From Clostridia bacterium (GTDB taxonomy: Bacteria; Bacillota; Clostridia; Christensenellales; Pumilibacteraceae): 32,943 nucleotides of DNA. The DNA lies in NCBI GenBank assembly GCA_022791055.1, contig JAAVYI010000027.1:1-32943 (forward strand). Reading direction: 5' to 3'. Of this stretch, positions 31,126-32,943 are shown piece after piece. The notes beneath the pieces were generated by a model, which made no database searches, had not been told where the DNA came from, and worked only from the letters and a program-made list of their open reading frames with translations. Numbering within the stretch: the stretch's first letter is position 1; each line of letters begins with the position of its first letter. The position numbers and the translations under genes were made by a program.

Positions 31126-32113
31126 TCTCCAGTGCCTCCTTGACTTTTTCCGCTATTGCTCTTATGACAGGAACCGTAACACTATTCCCGAACTGCTTAT
31201 ACAAGTGAACGTCAGCAAGAACAAGTTTGTAACTATCAGGGAAGCCTTGCAAGCGCGCCCATTCTCTCGGAGTCATTTTGCGGACGCCTTCCTTGTTGAT
31301 GTCGCCCTTTATATGCGTAGTAGGGGTAAGATCGGTTTGGCGCTTATCAATGATTAAGTTGCGCTCTCTGCCCATACCGCCGCAAACTATCGCACCGGCT
31401 ACGTCATTCCATTCTCGAATCTCATACCCGAATCCGTGTCCTTTGGCAGCGTGACGAGCTTTATGGTCGCGAAGAGTTTGCATATAGCACTCACTCAAAT
31501 AATACTTTGCCGGAACCGGTCCTTCTAAAATATCTTTAATGCGTTTAGTTGAATCGGCAGGCTTAGGGAATATAAACTCTTTCGGTGCAATATCGTTACG
31601 GAAAGCAACGATATAAATACGCTCACGATTTTGCGGTACTCCGAAATCTTTGCTGTTGAGAATATGCTCGAAAGGCGTATAACCAATTTCGCGGAGAGTG
31701 TTTTTGATAATATCGAATGTGCGCCCCCTGTCGTGAATAGTAAGTCCCTTCACATTCTCGCAGAATATGACTTTCGGTTTTTTCTTATCGCAAATACGAG
31801 CGACATCAAAGAACAGCGTACCACGCGACATCCCTTTGTAATCATCATCGAAGCCTTTGCGTTGTCCTGCAAGGCTGAATGCTTGGCAAGGAAAACCCGC
31901 AAGACAAATATCGAAATCTGGAACATCATCTTCGGATATTTTCGTTATATCTCCAGCAATTTCAAAGTCATCGGCAAAATTTGCCTTATATGTTTTTTGC
32001 GCGTGTTCGTCCCATTCGCTGACGAACACAGTTTTCAGTTCCTCGCCAAAAGCCTGTTCGAATCCCAAGCGTATCCCGCCGATACCGGCAAATAAATCGA
32101 TACTTTTTAACAT
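31118..32113 (-). CDS. M.HpaII-like DNA (cytosine-5) methyltransferase
   Basis: A 331-residue C5 methyltransferase: motif I DLFAGIGGIRLGF, motif IV GFPCQAFS (catalytic C76), motif VI FCENVKG (E119), motif VIII FGVPQNRERIYIVAF, motif IX KMTPREWARLQGFPDSY and motif X KQFGNSV. From memory the target-recognition region agrees closely with M.HpaII (KYYLSECYMQTLRDHKARH, GHGFGYEI, GGMGRERNLIID, LTPTTHIKGDINKEG), so it should methylate the inner C of CCGG and protect the host from the adjacent enzyme. It overlaps vsr by 7 nt upstream and the restriction gene by 8 nt downstream. Confidence 0.95.
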   Translation of the reverse strand: MLKSIDLFAGIGGIRLGFEQAFGEELKTVFVSEWDEHAQKTYKANFADDFEIAGDITKISEDDVPDFDICLAGFPCQAFSLAGQRKGFDDDYKGMSRGTLFFDVARICDKKKPKVIFCENVKGLTIHDRGRTFDIIKNTLREIGYTPFEHILNSKDFGVPQNRERIYIVAFRNDIAPKEFIFPKPADSTKRIKDILEGPVPAKYYLSECYMQTLRDHKARHAAKGHGFGYEIREWNDVAGAIVCGGMGRERNLIIDKRQTDLTPTTHIKGDINKEGVRKMTPREWARLQGFPDSYKLVLADVHLYKQFGNSVTVPVIRAIAEKVKEALENG

Positions 32114-32520
32114 CTTTGTTTGACCGCCTTTTCTATCTTATCGGCGCAACTCGCCGCATCGGTTTTTATCTCTTTTCCCCAAAACCTTAGGACTATCCAT
32201 CCGTCGGCTTCGAGTTTTTCGGTAACTTCTTTATCCCGTTGCATATTCCTTTCTATTTTCGGAATCCAAAAGTCTTGCCGCACTTTGAAATCTTCTTTAC
32301 GCCGATCCCAATCGTATCCGTGCCAAAACTCACTGTCGCAAAATACCGCAACTTTCTTGCCGATAAAAGCTATATCGGGATGCCCGAAAACGGATTTGAC
32401 ATTCTTTCGGTAACGCAAGCCTTTTTGCCATATTGCTTTTCGAAGCAACAATTCTATCTCGGAATCCTTACATTTGACTTGTTGCATATTATACCGAATT
32501 TGTTCTTGCGTCTTCGACAT
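32107..32520 (-). CDS. vsr: Very short patch repair endonuclease (Vsr)
   Basis: A 137-residue mismatch endonuclease that nicks 5' of the T in T:G pairs made when 5-methylcytosine deaminates. Family residues are visible: E21/E23 in KDSEIELLLRKA, GHPDIAF (D49, equivalent to the E. coli catalytic Asp51), VAVFCDSEFWHG (H67), FWIPKIERNMQRD and the C-terminal GWIVLRFWGKEI. It belongs to the restriction-linked branch with FWHG rather than the FWHHH of E. coli. It counteracts the mutagenic effect of the two methyltransferases of the operon. It starts 1 nt after the regulator and overlaps the methyltransferase by 7 nt. Confidence 0.94.
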   Translation of the reverse strand: MSKTQEQIRYNMQQVKCKDSEIELLLRKAIWQKGLRYRKNVKSVFGHPDIAFIGKKVAVFCDSEFWHGYDWDRRKEDFKVRQDFWIPKIERNMQRDKEVTEKLEADGWIVLRFWGKEIKTDAASCADKIEKAVKQRC

Positions 32521-32521
32521 A

Positions 32522-32713
32522 TCAATCCTCGAACTTCAAACCGTTCTTAATACAAAAGTCACGAATTGCTTTCTTGGCTTTCATATTCGGCTCACTTTTG
32601 CCGGTTTCCCATCGACAAACCGTAATAGCATTTACTCCAAGCTCAACAGCTATTTCATCTTGCGTTAAAAGTAATCGTTCGCGTGCATTTTTAACCTTTT
32701 CGGAATAGGTCAT
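32522..32713 (-). CDS. Small XRE-type HTH regulator (controller-like) of the restriction operon
   Basis: The protein is 63 residues from ATG 32713: TYSEKVKNARERLLLTQDEIAVELGVNAITVCRWETGKSEPN is the region of a Cro/C1-type HTH (helices at TQDEIAVEL and AITVCRWE). I choose 32713 because a GGAG site lies 9 nt upstream and the predicted transcription start (near 32741) is downstream of the longer in-frame ATG at 32746. It is first in a six-gene operon, 1 nt before vsr, the position of a restriction controller protein, though shorter than typical C proteins. It may bind the inverted repeat at 32773-32788. Confidence 0.85.
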   Translation of the reverse strand: MTYSEKVKNARERLLLTQDEIAVELGVNAITVCRWETGKSEPNMKAKKAIRDFCIKNGLKFED

Positions 32714-32747
32714 TTCTTTCAACTCCAACTTACATTCGATTATCAAT

Positions 32748-32776
32748 ATTTTAACATTTTCTTAGTATAAAGTCAA
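32748..32776 (-). promoter_or_regulatory. Promoter of the restriction-modification operon
   Basis: On the minus strand TTGACT (32776-32771), 17-nt spacer, TAAAAT (32753-32748) with extended TG before the -10. Start near 32741. It is the only promoter seen for the six overlapping genes. Confidence 0.78.
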
Positions 32777-32788
32777 CGGTATCGTTGA
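32773..32788. promoter_or_regulatory. Inverted repeat over the -35 of the restriction operon
   Basis: TCAACG, GTAT, CGTTGA: perfect 6-bp arms with 4-nt centre, covering most of the -35 hexamer. Its place predicts repression when bound, most simply by the HTH protein encoded first in the operon. Confidence 0.65.
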
Positions 32789-32808
32789 GGCGAAAAACAT
32801 AATATAAA

Positions 32809-32943
32809 TTGGCTATCGTAATTTTTTTACAAGCAGGTAAAGAAAATAGCCAAAAACAAGTTTTAGCATATTTTGAACGAACAGCAATCGGGAAACCCGA
32901 TTCTGTTTTTTATTTTTCGTCCACAAAGGGAAATCGGGTATCC
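32809..32943 (+). CDS. Possible partial rightward gene or remnant running off the window
   Basis: From TTG 32809 the plus strand is open for 45 codons to the window edge. It reads AIVIFLQAGKENSQK, then VLAYFERTAIGKPDSVFYFS, which looks protein-like (balanced composition, a possible helix then strand). There is no Shine-Dalgarno site, and a hairpin with T-run lies inside the frame (32880-32911), which argues for a remnant or for chance. No family recognised. Confidence 0.3.
   Translation, partial: MAIVIFLQAGKENSQKQVLAYFERTAIGKPDSVFYFSSTKGNRVS
32880..32911 (+). terminator. Terminator-like hairpin
   Basis: AACAG (one bulged C) AATCGGG, AAA loop, CCCGATTCTGTT, then a T-rich tract. It is a 12-bp stem of good quality, but no intact rightward gene ends before it, so either a gene was lost here or the structure serves another purpose. 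Confidence 0.55.

Overview
The window looks like chromosome from an uncultured Bacillota (Clostridia-type) gut bacterium. The evidence is a GC-rich gene-dense backbone with strong Shine-Dalgarno sites, TTGACA/TATAAT-type promoters, lipoprotein-anchored sugar uptake, and families common in that group (FeoA/FeoA/FeoB with a small Cys-rich partner, DUF1538 with PII proteins, Na/Pi-PhoU). This taxonomic call is inferred from gene content and style, not from a marker gene. I see no rRNA, tRNA or CRISPR array.

Layout. (1) 1-335: start of a leftward gene that runs off the window, its promoter, a perfect palindrome and a terminator. (2) 335-5008: a leftward glycosyltransferase, divergent from a rightward operon of HAD phosphatase, Na/Pi symporter with PhoU domain, a half-length ribokinase-like protein without its catalytic Asp, and a PHP phosphoesterase. 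(3) 5145-17974: a glycan-utilisation locus. It has a divergent AraC regulator whose 3' end carries a 75-bp tandem repeat and an 11-base C tract, a sugar ABC importer (binding lipoprotein and two permeases, no ATPase), a GH43-type lipoprotein, a 1509-residue modular lipoprotein and an SGNH/sialate-acetylesterase-like protein with a GGCGS-type tail. (4) 18093-20568: a DUF1538 membrane protein with two PII-like proteins. (5) 20670-24270: a DtxR-type regulator with the iron-type ligand set, divergent from feoA-feoA-feoB-Cys-rich protein, with a palindromic operator at the feo promoter. (6) 24468-26978: a small HTH regulator, a GrpB-family protein, a Cys-rich 70-residue protein with a DUF11 gene that seems to have lost its 5' end, and scraps of other genes including an SSB C-terminal tip. 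(7) 27106-32713: a clearly AT-rich leftward six-gene operon: HTH regulator, Vsr endonuclease, M.HpaII-like cytosine methyltransferase, HpaII-family restriction enzyme, a second unrelated cytosine methyltransferase, and an AAA ATPase with a TOPRIM-like C-terminal part (OLD-like).

The strongest candidate for an undescribed system is block 7. A CCGG-type restriction-modification and repair unit is translationally coupled to a second methyltransferase plus an OLD-like ATPase-nuclease, with no Gabija helicase present. All genes are 1 nt apart or overlap, and one promoter with an inverted repeat over its -35 drives them. Other points worth attention are the probable leaderless transcripts (start codon exactly 7 nt after the -10 box), the pseudokinase, the DUF1538/PII operon and the iron regulator/operator pair.
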